Positions 9,601 through 17,420 of a stretch of DNA of 64,000 bases are shown piece by piece. The notes under the pieces are model-generated. The model did no database searches. It had not been told where the DNA came from and saw only the letters and a list, made by a program, of their open reading frames with translations. Positions within the stretch are counted from its first letter, which is position 1. The number at the start of each line of letters is the position of its first letter. A program made the position numbers and the translations under genes. This stretch comes from Chryseobacterium suipulveris (lineage in GTDB: Bacteria > Bacteroidota > Bacteroidia > Flavobacteriales > Weeksellaceae), in contig NZ_CP094532.1 of NCBI RefSeq assembly GCF_022811685.1, forward strand, positions 2,443,501-2,507,500, in the 5' to 3' direction.

Positions 9601-11755
9601 CGCAAAAAGACCGCTGATTGTCGTTCCCAATGACAGCATTCTGAAACAGTGGGTGGAAACCATTTTTGAAACCATTCCCGAAGCCAAAGTGAATGTCTTG
9701 GGAAATCTCGGAAAAGACTTCGACCTCTCAAAATTCGACAACAAGGATGGGGAAATCACCATCGTCACTTACGAGGGTTTTAACAATATCGGTTTTTCTG
9801 AAAATATTACCCAAAATCTGGCTTCCAAGTTCTCCTATATTTCAGAAAATGAATTAAGAAGTGTAAACACCATCAGCGAAAGGGATTTTCAGAAAGAACT
9901 GGAAAAAGAAAAAGAACTGGTGGGTAAAATGAAGCGTGGCAAGATTTACGATTGGGAAGACTTTGGTTTTGACCATCTGACTTATGACGAAGTCCACAAC
10001 GCGAACCATATCGTAGGAAAAGTAAGAATAGAAGACCGCCGATTTGCTTCAGACTTTAGAAATCAAAACCAGCAGACTTCAAAGTTGGGTATCAATACTT
10101 GGATGGCTGCGCAATACATCCAAGAAAAGAACGACGGTAGAAATGTTACCTTGCTTTCTGCAACGCCATTTACCAATAAACCACTGGAATATTATTCTAT
10201 TCTCTCCTTGATTGCGAACAAGAGATTAGAAGAATCGGGCTACTTCAATGTGAATACCTTCTTTGAAACCTTTATGGAGGCAGACAACGACATGGAGATT
10301 GACGCAAAAGGTGATGTGAAATTCAAGGCGAATGTTCGACGTTTTAAAAACAATTCGCTGTTTCAGCAACTTTTATCTGAATTTATTGATATCAAAGGCG
10401 AAGAAGACAATCCAGAATTGGTGCGGCCCAACCGAATCAACAAGGAATATAAGATTGAGCAGAACTATTTAACGAGTGAGCAATACGAAATGCTCAATGA
10501 AAACTTTACCGAAACCCAAAAAGGGGCAATTCTTACGCATATCCTTAATGCCCGTTTGATTGCGATTTCACCATATCTTTCTCCCTATTATGAAGGAGAA
10601 GAACCGTCTTTAGAAGAGTTTATAGAGGATTCTCCGAAACTAAAACAAACGATGGATTTGATTCGGCAGAACAAAAACGACATTCCGGATTCGGGACAGA
10701 TTATCTACTCTGAATTAGCTGTTTCGGAATTTCTGAAACTAAGGGAATATTTGGTACGGGAGGTCGGCTACAAACCGGAAGAAGTCGGAGTCATCACCGG
10801 AGCAACCAGCAAACCAAACCGTTTAAAGATTCAGGACGATTTCAATTCCGGAAAAATAAAGGTGGTCATCGGAAGCGAGGCGATTCAGGAAGGAATGAAC
10901 CTTCAGGAAAATACGACGGATATTTACATGCTTTCTCTTCCGTACAACTTTACCTCTCTACGGCAAGTGGAAGGTCGTGCTTGGCGACAAGGAAATAGGA
11001 ACGAAAATGTAAGAATCAACTTTATGTTGACCAATGACAGCATTGATGTCTTTATGCTTCAAAAATTGCAATCCAAACAGGCAAGATACTTGGAGGCAAT
11101 GAAGAAGGGAGCCGATGTTTTGGATATTTCTGACATCAGCACGCAGGAACTGAAAACCGCCATTATCACGAATCCCGAAACCAGAGCGAATATAGAAATT
11201 GAACTGATGAAAAAGCAAATTGAAACCGAAAAAAATAAATTTTTGGCTGATTCTGCTTTTGTGCTTCGAAAATATGACAGTTTTATTAAAATTCAGGAAG
11301 AAGTAACTAAAGCGCAACATAACTACAACCGAATCTTAGGCTATTCCAAGGAAGAGGGCGACAATGCCGAATACTGGAAAAACCAGCTTCCATTTTATCA
11401 AAAAACGATTGATTTGACAAAGGAGAAAGTCCAAGAGGAAATTGATATTCTTTCTCAAAAAGGCGTGAATGTGACGGAGATTGAACAGCAGACAAAAATT
11501 ACTGAAGATAAGATTGCTGAATTGGATAAAAGGTTGGAGGATTTGCCTAATGTTCGGGAGGGATTGGTTGAGAAGTATAGGGAGGAGAAGGAAATGCAGT
11601 TGAAAATTAATGAGACTGGAAATTATTTAGGGGAGCGAGCAATTGAAAATGTGCTCTTATTTAATAAAAATAATTCCGAACGGATTAATATAGCTATAGA
11701 AAGACTGGATGTGCAAAAAGAAGCTGAAAAAGAATATTACAAAATAGGGAGATAA
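6626..11755 (+). CDS. Giant TOPRIM-like / N6-adenine methylase / SF2 helicase protein
   Basis: A 1709-residue multi-domain DNA-processing protein. Residues about 20-125 have a TOPRIM-like acidic signature (CLTGDDDGN, aspartates 81-83). Residues about 330-530 form an N6-adenine methyltransferase with motif I EPSVGTGNF at 355-363 and the catalytic NPPY at 427-430. A coiled-coil linker follows. Residues about 950-1500 form a SNF2/DEAD-like helicase: Walker A HEVGFGKT (970-977), DEVH box 1121-1124, LSATPF 1177-1182, and motif VI GRAWRQ near 1450-1455. The C-terminus is coiled coil. The architecture recalls phage P1 DarB and similar mobile-element proteins that protect incoming DNA from restriction; that role here is inference. 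The start is GTG, overlapping the lipoprotein stop. Confidence 0.88.
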   Translation: MSETSYLNHPSSEISVIEGTKNELIVFHSNNDKDSFLELLKLNNQNNGRTLVTVNSGENIEKFVDRFKNYDGKIFLCLTGDDDGNRSTQKILNEFQNKNIKDIRLLYGISKNGNQNLEEYLKNKLQVQEKNTTLVEQKTIRNEDDGTQSEGISDTQHLGAELSQRNSGESNQRSKPKQNGNHFGGQAVDGNHAGNGLEDTIWKHLVGKPERGPVDGTQPQNAAKNEGAEHSLGGIVSGRNVSNRIAEIVKTSTQNNEVLGVLISKYKGQKLTNEQVAEVVSAACFVSSDKQVKLKESLNITEDLKEICHQFKSGGTAKEGRGILDEYYTDSRIVDAVRNLIKDQFKNRQEISVLEPSVGTGNFLYAVKELGIKSNITAFEINETTAKIAKILHPEAHIHLRSFETEFIDEKGNKKEFAEKYDLVIGNPPYGDHRGLYKGLGEEPKISKYEDYFVKRSLDSLKPNGVVAMVLPSGWLNRQAQLKNADILEGFRLPNGAFAGTQVGTDIIILQKNSQKISTDISNYFEKHPDRILGETREKTNRFGRLENYVYGNLEDALSRIEQLKNKKQTERIGNLFEDLFLEVDQPKGESKSKTLEKTIPAKTEEIDLSETKDKIEQVLSRLNEVKFKSPAIEKEIEKYSKLQSQIFDNPKDFSKDQINEIHRKADKIIQSHSEKNAEYRIQTKPEIKKGILKYQFLKADEVVNASLQNSTDITKEQIEAFRDTSYDGTLNNHGKHYQFANYIDGNWVHDFYYGEGNIYKKLEQLKIDFKDKFSVGGTENQYEKQKSLLESVLPKPKTLDEISISPNHEFVHQFDFGTVEKERWNQNTRQTETATVPYNLAEKFKDFVGTLSSEAFAGSSSWEVRSFVDNENVTGSDKERNALVRERRKAAANDLFQKFLREELSDDLRERFVKDFNRNYNNLSVPDYSKFPLFSKIHLNFKGRELRLTEVQKAGIGRQTTKGVGLLAHEVGFGKTLSGILSMHEAMERGNAKRPLIVVPNDSILKQWVETIFETIPEAKVNVLGNLGKDFDLSKFDNKDGEITIVTYEGFNNIGFSENITQNLASKFSYISENELRSVNTISERDFQKELEKEKELVGKMKRGKIYDWEDFGFDHLTYDEVHNANHIVGKVRIEDRRFASDFRNQNQQTSKLGINTWMAAQYIQEKNDGRNVTLLSATPFTNKPLEYYSILSLIANKRLEESGYFNVNTFFETFMEADNDMEIDAKGDVKFKANVRRFKNNSLFQQLLSEFIDIKGEEDNPELVRPNRINKEYKIEQNYLTSEQYEMLNENFTETQKGAILTHILNARLIAISPYLSPYYEGEEPSLEEFIEDSPKLKQTMDLIRQNKNDIPDSGQIIYSELAVSEFLKLREYLVREVGYKPEEVGVITGATSKPNRLKIQDDFNSGKIKVVIGSEAIQEGMNLQENTTDIYMLSLPYNFTSLRQVEGRAWRQGNRNENVRINFMLTNDSIDVFMLQKLQSKQARYLEAMKKGADVLDISDISTQELKTAIITNPETRANIEIELMKKQIETEKNKFLADSAFVLRKYDSFIKIQEEVTKAQHNYNRILGYSKEEGDNAEYWKNQLPFYQKTIDLTKEKVQEEIDILSQKGVNVTEIEQQTKITEDKIAELDKRLEDLPNVREGLVEKYREEKEMQLKINETGNYLGERAIENVLLFNKNNSERINIAIERLDVQKEAEKEYYKIGR

Positions 11756-11782
11756 AAAACAGGGACTCAAAGTCCCTGTTTT
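11756..11782 (+). terminator. Terminator at the end of the conjugative element
   Basis: A perfect 12-bp stem (AAAACAGGGACT / AGTCCCTGTTTT) with a 3-nt loop begins immediately after the stop codon of the giant gene. A third copy of the arm (AGTCCCTGTT) follows at 11783-11792, permitting an alternative fold. It insulates the element from the tRNA. Confidence 0.8.
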
Positions 11783-11796
11783 AGTCCCTGTTATAC

Positions 11797-11813
11797 GTAA
11801 ATCACTGATTTAC
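11797..11813. repeat. Perfect inverted repeat beside the tRNA 3' end
   Basis: GTAAATCA-C-TGATTTAC is a perfect 8-bp palindrome with a single-base centre, 11 bp from the 3' end of the tRNA-Met gene and on the element side. It could be a recombinase or excisionase binding site, but no homologous copy is visible because the other end of the element lies outside the window. Confidence 0.5.
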
Positions 11814-11824
11814 AGAATTGTTTG

Positions 11825-11898
11825 TAGCGAAGACGGGAATTGAACCCGTGACCTCAGGGTTATGAATCCTGCGCTCTAACCATCTGAGCTACCTCGCC
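11825..11898 (-). tRNA. tRNA-Met (anticodon CAT)
   Basis: A 74-nt cloverleaf on the minus strand: acceptor GGCGAGG / CTTCGCT (with G-U at 1-72), D arm GCTCAGATGGTTAGAGC, anticodon loop with CAT, T arm ACGGGTTCAATTCCCGT, discriminator A. CCA is not encoded. The G1-U72 pair and the CAT anticodon leave elongator Met or a lysidine-modified Ile tRNA as options; elongator Met is preferred. Its 3' end faces the conjugative element, consistent with use as the integration site. Confidence 0.93.
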
Positions 11899-11913
11899 TG
11901 GTTTTGAGTGGTG

Positions 11914-11943
11914 CAAAGATATAAATATTTTGAAATCTGACAA
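11914..11943 (-). promoter_or_regulatory. Bacteroidota promoter of tRNA-Met
   Basis: On the minus strand, TTG at 11943-11941 and TATCTTTG at 11921-11914 are separated by 19 bp. This matches the -33/-7 consensus of the Bacteroidota primary sigma factor, 15 bp upstream of the tRNA. Confidence 0.75.
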
Positions 11944-11945
11944 AA

Positions 11946-13229
11946 TTAATTGAGCTTAAGATAAGTAATCAGATCAGATGCGTGCTCAGGTTTTGCAATA
12001 ATCTTATTTGCCGAGTCGAGTACAAAATAGGTAGGCGTTGCGTGCACGTTGTATGTTTCACCGTAGGAACTGTACCACCCTCTTAATTCCGTATCATTAA
12101 TCCAAGGCAGACTCTTCACTTTATTTTCGTAAGCAGTTTTTTCACTGTCCAAAGAAAGAGCGATTACCTCCCAGTTTTGTTTTTTTATGCTGCTGTATTT
12201 CTCAATAATCTTGGGTAGCTCGGCTTCACAATGTGAGCATGTTGACGACCAGAAAACAATGATTTTTCTGTCGGCTTTCACTCCATGGATTGATTTGGCA
12301 GTAGTATTTGAAGGCCGGTTAAAAGTATAGTCTGGAAAGCGGGCGCCTATCTCAGTGTTTTTATTAGTCTCGATAGTTTTGGCCAACCTGTCGTTAATCG
12401 TACATTTTAGATTTTTTGCTTCTGTCAAATATTTATCTTTCAGATCCTGCATTCCGTAGGTGTCAAAAACCTCTATCAATTCTGATAAGACCGTTTGTCC
12501 GCGAGGAGTTTCCGTATTAACGGCTTTCAGCAGTTTGTCGATGTCGGAAGTGAGGTTAGTGTTAGGACCAATATTAAGATATGAAACCAGAACCGGTCTC
12601 AAAAGAGAGGATGTTTCAAGCATTTCGTTGGAGTTGGTCAAGAACTTAATAATATCATCATGTGTCGGTGACTTTCTTGTAGGGTTTTTTTCAACAAAAT
12701 TGGCATAGTTGGTTTGATAAAAATTCACAAAAGGATATTTGCTCATATCACCGATTCCTTGTGAAAGCCGAAGAATTTCTGTTTCGAGTGCTTTACCAAA
12801 GTTTTCTTTCCCTTTATAATACTCCTTGATCTGATAGAGCGCGGGTAAAATATACTCCTTTTTCTGCTGTATATCCTGTAGTTCGTTCATTTTCGCATTG
12901 CTCTCGTCAAGGTAGATCACGTTGCTTACTTTGTTTTTGGCAACCTCCAACCTCATCTTAACATCCTTGTTTTCCGAAATAAAATTAAGTGAGATATTCT
13001 CTTCTGGAAAGTAGAGTTTCATCATTCCCGTGTAAGGTTTCGAGACTTTTATCTGCCAAGAGTTTCCTTTTCTTGTCTCTCTACTGTTAAGGATATCTTT
13101 CGAGCCATTCAGCGAGTAAAGGTAAACTTCCTTGGGAGTAAAATCTGCTGGGACTTCTATACTTACATTAAACTGAGCAGCCACAGAAACAGTGACGAAG
13201 ATATTGACGAGTACTATAATTCTTTTCAT
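11946..13229 (-). CDS. Exported TlpA-like thioredoxin-fold protein
   Basis: A 427-residue exported protein. A signal peptide (MKRIIVLVNIFVTVSVAAQ) is followed by about 270 residues of poorly conserved, helix-rich sequence, and then a C-terminal thioredoxin domain (about 295-427) of the TlpA/ResA kind. Its redox motif is C331-S-H-C334 inside IVFWSSTCSHCEAELP, with the cis-proline region HATPTYFVL. The protein is probably a periplasmic thiol-disulfide reductase; substrates are unknown. It is monocistronic, lying between a terminator on one side and the tRNA on the other. Confidence 0.85.
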   Translation of the reverse strand: MKRIIVLVNIFVTVSVAAQFNVSIEVPADFTPKEVYLYSLNGSKDILNSRETRKGNSWQIKVSKPYTGMMKLYFPEENISLNFISENKDVKMRLEVAKNKVSNVIYLDESNAKMNELQDIQQKKEYILPALYQIKEYYKGKENFGKALETEILRLSQGIGDMSKYPFVNFYQTNYANFVEKNPTRKSPTHDDIIKFLTNSNEMLETSSLLRPVLVSYLNIGPNTNLTSDIDKLLKAVNTETPRGQTVLSELIEVFDTYGMQDLKDKYLTEAKNLKCTINDRLAKTIETNKNTEIGARFPDYTFNRPSNTTAKSIHGVKADRKIIVFWSSTCSHCEAELPKIIEKYSSIKKQNWEVIALSLDSEKTAYENKVKSLPWINDTELRGWYSSYGETYNVHATPTYFVLDSANKIIAKPEHASDLITYLKLN

Positions 13230-13278
13230 ATAACAAATATAAAAAACTTATGTGATGAGTATCCAAATAATGAGTCAC

Positions 13279-13304
13279 AAAAAAAGCCAAAAAAATTGGC
13301 TTTT
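13279..13304 (-). terminator. Terminator after the T9SS/small membrane protein pair
   Basis: On the minus strand the stem AAAAGCCAA / TTGGCTTTT with a 5-nt loop runs into a T tract. It lies 20 bp past the stop codon of the small membrane protein. Confidence 0.8.
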
Positions 13305-13324
13305 GATTTATGATTGGGTTGACC

Positions 13325-13555
13325 TTATTTTTTTTCTGGTAAAAAATTATGAATTTTATTTGATGCCATTATTATTATCATCGCAATGCCGATTAAGATA
13401 TAGAGATACATGTCCAGTGAAGCATCCGGAGCTCCAGGTCCAACACCTCCACCTCCACCACCTGGCGGTAAGGGAGCTGGCGGATTTTCTGCCGCAACGA
13501 AAATAAATCCCAGAAAAAAGATGAATAAAAATATAACCTTATTAATAACTTTCAT
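13325..13555 (-). CDS. Small exported glycine/proline-rich membrane protein
   Basis: A 76-residue protein. The start at 13555 is chosen because it gives a clean signal peptide (MKVINKVIFLFIFFLGFIFVAAE); a longer frame beginning at 13600 would overlap the upstream gene's end. The mature part is a Pro/Gly-rich stretch (PPAPLPPGGGGGGVGPGAP), then one transmembrane helix (YLYILIGIAMIIIMAS) and a short basic tail. It begins 13 bp after the T9SS protein gene, so the two are probably co-transcribed. Function unknown; comparable small Gly-rich membrane proteins accompany secreted proteins in related bacteria. Confidence 0.75.
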   Translation of the reverse strand: MKVINKVIFLFIFFLGFIFVAAENPPAPLPPGGGGGGVGPGAPDASLDMYLYILIGIAMIIIMASNKIHNFLPEKK

Positions 13556-13568
13556 CGTTTGTGTTTTA

Positions 13569-15566
13569 CTATCTAATAATCTTCGCACTAATTTTTTCAC
13601 CCTTATCAGAAACTGCCGTTACAATGTAGGAAGCGCTTACTCTTGGGATATCCAAAACAAAGTCCCTGTTTGCAGCGACACCATCTTGAGATAGTACGAG
13701 TTTACCGCTCATATCAAAAACCTTCACGTCGGCTTTTTTCCAGTCAGGATCAAATCTAAGGAAGAAACTGTCGATCATTTGATTATAAGCAACCATTGTT
13801 CGGGACGGTTTTGCAGCACCTTCCGTATCCAAAACAGTTGTTGATTTACCGTAATATAAGCTGTATTGGTCAGTGGTAACCGGGATGATCTGATTCTGTG
13901 CAATATCTAAAATATCTCCGTTAGCAGCTTTATAGTGAAAACCGATGCCAGTGGATAAATCTTTAGCTCCATCAGGTAACAACTGCGCATTCTCTCTGAT
14001 TTCAAATTTCAGAGATTTGATACTGGTGTTATACAGAGCTAAAGGAACAGCTTTTGCAAAGAAATCAGTTTCATTTGCCTCATTAATGTATAGCCAGTAA
14101 AGATTTGAATAATTAGTATCGTATCCACCATTTACAGGATCCTCTTCAAAAGTCCCCATAATGTTTGAACTTCCAAGAGTTGACTGAACCGTTGGCTGAC
14201 TAGTATGTCCGGTAATTGCGGTAGGATAAACCACATAATAAGCTCTCGCTAGCTCTTTCCCATTTTCATCCAAACCGATTACGCCAAGTTGTTTTACCGT
14301 ATCTACTAGTTGGCCGGGTCTTGATGCTGTTACAGAATAACTTGTTTGGTCCAGTCTCGGAATATTGCTGAAACGTCTCAGATTATCAAAATTCAAAGTT
14401 CGGTTCCCAGAAATTTCTGCGTCATTATTCCTAAGTTTAAGAACAAAAGTTTGCATTGGCTTGATAATCAAACCTACATCACCAGTAGGAGCTGGATTAA
14501 CCCCTGTGGTAAAATTCACAAATTTTGCGGCGATAGAATAGGTACTTCCGGTTGGAAGCGTAACTACTGAGCCGGGATCATAACGAATTCCCTGTATTGC
14601 ACTAATTGCGTTATTATCAGTAATAGCAGCTGATTCAACAAGTCCTATAAAACCTAAGTCTAAATTGGTAAAGTAGGGATTCCCAAACTGGTAGATGTTT
14701 CTGCCAAAAGTTGGTACAGACCAAGGATTCGATGGATTGACCTGCTCATCCCAATTGTCTTGCAGGTAAGTGTTGTACTTCTCGTTATACTTATTTCGGT
14801 TGTTACCACCTATTCCAAAGTTGATTCCCAGAGCTGCGTTTTGTAATGGTTCTGAAATTCCATTTGCGAAAGGAACTCCCTTAATGGTGTAAACCGCCCC
14901 GGTCGGTGTTGGAGAAATTGTCGGCATTGATGCAGGTGGATTCCCTGAATCAAAATTCAGCGCTCCAAACATGTAGTAAGTTGTGTTTTTCTGCGTATTA
15001 GCCCAAATACTTAAATTATCAGATACCGCTATAGCATTGTTCCATGTAAGGACTTCATTTTTACTCCAGCGTGCATTGGTAAATGTTTTACCAAAAGTTC
15101 CGATCGAATTTGCACTTCCAGATAGCGAGGAAATTTGTTTTTGGAAGAAAGGCAACGCAATCTGTTGATATGTTCCGTTACTCGCAGTACGATATTCCTT
15201 ATCTACAACTGCCGTAATTGAATTTTGCGAAAGGCCATTAATATAAAGTTGGCCGTAAGTTGATGGGTTATCTGCAGAAGAGTGATTTGCAGGATCGTTT
15301 AAACGCAGGATGATGTTTCCTCCATCCGTTTTGTTTCCTCCCGTAGCATCCAACGTCTTCAGAACGTCTGAACCAGATCCAACAACCATCATGTTTCCGT
15401 GAATGTCGTATCTTCCGTTGCCCTTACTTTGAGCACCGCCTCCGTTATAAACTAAGGCGTTCTCACCGATGTAGAAAATTGCATTTTGGTCAACATGGGT
15501 GAGGACTTGCGCACCCACTAAGTAGCTTAAGGCAAGAAGCCCTAATATCCAAATTTTCGTTTTCAT
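13569..15566 (-). CDS. Secreted T9SS-dependent cell-surface protein
   Basis: A 665-residue exported protein of unknown function. It has a signal peptide (MKTKIWILGLLALSYLVGAQ), a long beta-strand-rich region with Asn/Thr/Gly-rich repeats and no cysteines to speak of, and a C-terminal domain of about 80 residues (KADVKVFDMSGKLVLSQDG then a final KISAKIIR) typical of type A T9SS sorting signals. It is therefore expected to be exported through the outer membrane by the Por machinery and retained on the surface. A promoter of the TTG-N18-TATCTTTG type is visible 42 bp upstream, and it is followed closely by a small membrane protein gene. Confidence 0.82.
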   Translation of the reverse strand: MKTKIWILGLLALSYLVGAQVLTHVDQNAIFYIGENALVYNGGGAQSKGNGRYDIHGNMMVVGSGSDVLKTLDATGGNKTDGGNIILRLNDPANHSSADNPSTYGQLYINGLSQNSITAVVDKEYRTASNGTYQQIALPFFQKQISSLSGSANSIGTFGKTFTNARWSKNEVLTWNNAIAVSDNLSIWANTQKNTTYYMFGALNFDSGNPPASMPTISPTPTGAVYTIKGVPFANGISEPLQNAALGINFGIGGNNRNKYNEKYNTYLQDNWDEQVNPSNPWSVPTFGRNIYQFGNPYFTNLDLGFIGLVESAAITDNNAISAIQGIRYDPGSVVTLPTGSTYSIAAKFVNFTTGVNPAPTGDVGLIIKPMQTFVLKLRNNDAEISGNRTLNFDNLRRFSNIPRLDQTSYSVTASRPGQLVDTVKQLGVIGLDENGKELARAYYVVYPTAITGHTSQPTVQSTLGSSNIMGTFEEDPVNGGYDTNYSNLYWLYINEANETDFFAKAVPLALYNTSIKSLKFEIRENAQLLPDGAKDLSTGIGFHYKAANGDILDIAQNQIIPVTTDQYSLYYGKSTTVLDTEGAAKPSRTMVAYNQMIDSFFLRFDPDWKKADVKVFDMSGKLVLSQDGVAANRDFVLDIPRVSASYIVTAVSDKGEKISAKIIR

Positions 15567-15607
15567 CTCTTTGTGTTTCGTGTGTTTTTTGAATATAAAA
15601 TTCGGTA

Positions 15608-15636
15608 CAAAGATACTTATTTTTCTGTCTAATCAA
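15608..15636 (-). promoter_or_regulatory. Promoter of the T9SS surface protein gene
   Basis: On the minus strand, TTG at 15636-15634 and TATCTTTG at 15615-15608 are separated by 18 bp, 42 bp before the start codon. Confidence 0.7.
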
Positions 15637-15654
15637 AAAAAAACGCTCTAAATA

Positions 15655-16836
15655 TCAGAGTTTAATATTACTTTTTGTTAATATGATGTCTTTTTTTGCT
15701 GTGATGTCAAACATATAATCTTCCAAAACCTTTTCGGTTGTTCCCCGCAAACCCCTTGCGCCAAGTCCCTTATCTATAGTCTCTTCAACAATTCTTTCTA
15801 TAGATTCATCAGTAAATTCCAATCGTACTCCATCCATTTTAAAGAGTTCTACAAACTGATTAACAACTGAGTTTTTAGGTTCTTTCATGATTTTAATCAT
15901 GGTTTCTTTTGTCAACTTATCAAGGTAGGTTACAATTGGAAATCTTCCCAAAAGTTCGGGAATCAGTCCGAATTTCCGCAAATCAATCGCGTTGATCTGA
16001 CTCAGAATGTATTGCTCCTCTTCAACCTTATTTAATTTCTCTGCACTGAAACCGATTGCCTGCTTATTCAGCCGTCTTTCAATGATTTCCTTAATTCCGT
16101 CAAAAGCTCCACCTGCAATAAAAAGGATATTCTGCGTATTGACCTGGATGTATTTTTGATCAGGATGTTTTCTTCCACCTTGTGGCGGAACGTTGACGAT
16201 GCTTCCTTCCAACAGCTTCAGCAAACCCTGTTGAACTCCTTCTCCCGACACGTCTCTCGTAATACTTGGATTGTCTGATTTCCTCGCAATTTTGTCAATC
16301 TCATCGATGAAAACTATTCCTTTTTCGGCTTTTTCCACATCATAATCCGCAACCATCAACAAACGCGAAAGAATACTTTCCACATCTTCGCCCACATATC
16401 CAGCTTCGGTTAAGATGGTGGCATCTACGATACAGAACGGAACATTAAGCTCTCTCGCGATGGTTTTTGCCAAAAGTGTTTTTCCGGTTCCAGTCTCACC
16501 AATCATGATGATGTTCGATTTCTCGATCTCTACCTCCCGGTTTTCGTTCTGCGCATGCAGCAACCTTTTGTAATGGTTATAAACCGCGATCGACAGTTGC
16601 TTTTTCGCCTGATCCTGCCCGATTACGTATTGGTCAAGAAATTCCTTGATCTCTCTTGGTTTCTTAAGGTCTTCGATTTTCTCAGCAGGCGAAAAACCAC
16701 TTTTCACATTGCTTTCCTTAACAATATTGTGCGCCTGCTCGATGCAGCTTTCGCAGATATACCCGTCACTACCGGAAACCAGCATCTGAACTTCCTTTCT
16801 CTTCCGGCCGCAAAACGAGCATTGGTTTGGATTCAT
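15655..16836 (-). CDS. clpX: ATP-dependent Clp protease ATP-binding subunit ClpX
   Basis: AAA+ unfoldase that feeds substrates to the ClpP peptidase. It has an N-terminal zinc-binding domain with C6, C9, C28 and C31, a Walker A GETGTGKT at 113-120, the pore loop GYVGED, the Walker B IVFIDEIDK, and the IGF loop (QAIGFSAEK) used to dock ClpP. Its 393 residues are close to the family length. No clpP is adjacent, which is common outside enterobacteria. The gene stands alone between a T9SS gene and a HIT gene on the same strand; a TAACTTTG -7-like box lies at 16915-16922. Confidence 0.97.
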   Translation of the reverse strand: MNPNQCSFCGRKRKEVQMLVSGSDGYICESCIEQAHNIVKESNVKSGFSPAEKIEDLKKPREIKEFLDQYVIGQDQAKKQLSIAVYNHYKRLLHAQNENREVEIEKSNIIMIGETGTGKTLLAKTIARELNVPFCIVDATILTEAGYVGEDVESILSRLLMVADYDVEKAEKGIVFIDEIDKIARKSDNPSITRDVSGEGVQQGLLKLLEGSIVNVPPQGGRKHPDQKYIQVNTQNILFIAGGAFDGIKEIIERRLNKQAIGFSAEKLNKVEEEQYILSQINAIDLRKFGLIPELLGRFPIVTYLDKLTKETMIKIMKEPKNSVVNQFVELFKMDGVRLEFTDESIERIVEETIDKGLGARGLRGTTEKVLEDYMFDITAKKDIILTKSNIKL

Positions 16837-16948
16837 ATAATGTAATGAAAAATTTAAAAATTAAGAATGAATAACGGCAAGATCGCCGCAGTTTTTTTTT
16901 GAAAAAAACGTTGGCAAAGTTACGATTCTTTGGAAATATCTTTTTGAT

Positions 16949-17338
16949 TTACGAGCTCTTGATGAGGTTCTGGATTTCGCCATATTCTTCATCAGAAAAC
17001 TTCAGACGGACATTCTTGAAATTCATGTCCTCCATTTTGTTAATGGGAATCAGGTGGATGTGCGCATGAGGTACTTCAAGCCCGACTACCGCAACAGCGA
17101 TTCGCTGCTCAGGAAACGCCTTCTTCATTTTCTTGCCAACTTCCTGAGCAAAACCCCAAAGTTCTTTGAAATCCTCATTTTCAAGATCGAAAATAAGATC
17201 GGTTTCCTGTTTTGGAATAACCAGCGTATGTCCTTTCGCAATCGGCATGATGTCGAGAAAAGCGAGATGCCTTTCATCTTCTGCAACTTTATAGGAAGGA
17301 ATCTCACCCTTCACTATTTTCGTAAAAATGGAACTCAT
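16949..17338 (-). CDS. HIT family nucleotide-binding protein
   Basis: A 129-residue cytoplasmic histidine-triad hydrolase, of the Hint/adenosine 5'-monophosphoramidase type. The triad is seen as PHAHIHLIP near residue 96, and the fold start SIFTKIVKGEIPSYKV and KGHTLVIPK strands are typical. It probably hydrolyses purine nucleoside phosphoramidates or cleans up aminoacyl-adenylates; the true substrate cannot be read from sequence. It lies 82 bp downstream of greA on the same strand and may share its transcript. Confidence 0.93.
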   Translation of the reverse strand: MSSIFTKIVKGEIPSYKVAEDERHLAFLDIMPIAKGHTLVIPKQETDLIFDLENEDFKELWGFAQEVGKKMKKAFPEQRIAVAVVGLEVPHAHIHLIPINKMEDMNFKNVRLKFSDEEYGEIQNLIKSS

Positions 17339-17420
17339 GGCAGTAATTTAAGTGTTAAAAGCTGAAGTATATAACACATCAAAAACGATTCCAACCTCAC
17401 CTTAATAAATTAAAATTTAG

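Larger units (their letters stand above)
1..11824. mobile_element. Terminal segment of an integrative conjugative element
   Basis: Six closely packed plus-strand genes (coupling ATPase, M23 peptidase, unknown protein, JAB/RadC protein, lipoprotein, giant methylase-helicase) form a conjugation module that stops about 70 bp before the 3' end of a tRNA-Met gene. Beyond the tRNA the content becomes ordinary chromosome. Coupling ATPases with multi-domain methylase-helicases are typical of Bacteroidota ICEs, and such elements often integrate at tRNA 3' ends. The window opens inside the element, so the integrase, relaxase and far attachment site are not visible. The exact boundary is an inference: the attachment core is probably the tRNA 3' half. 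Confidence 0.75.

Noticed and set aside
13410..13694. Plus-strand proline-rich frame
   Set aside because: Reverse complement of the Gly-rich small protein and the T9SS gene end; the minus-strand products have signal peptide and sorting domain.
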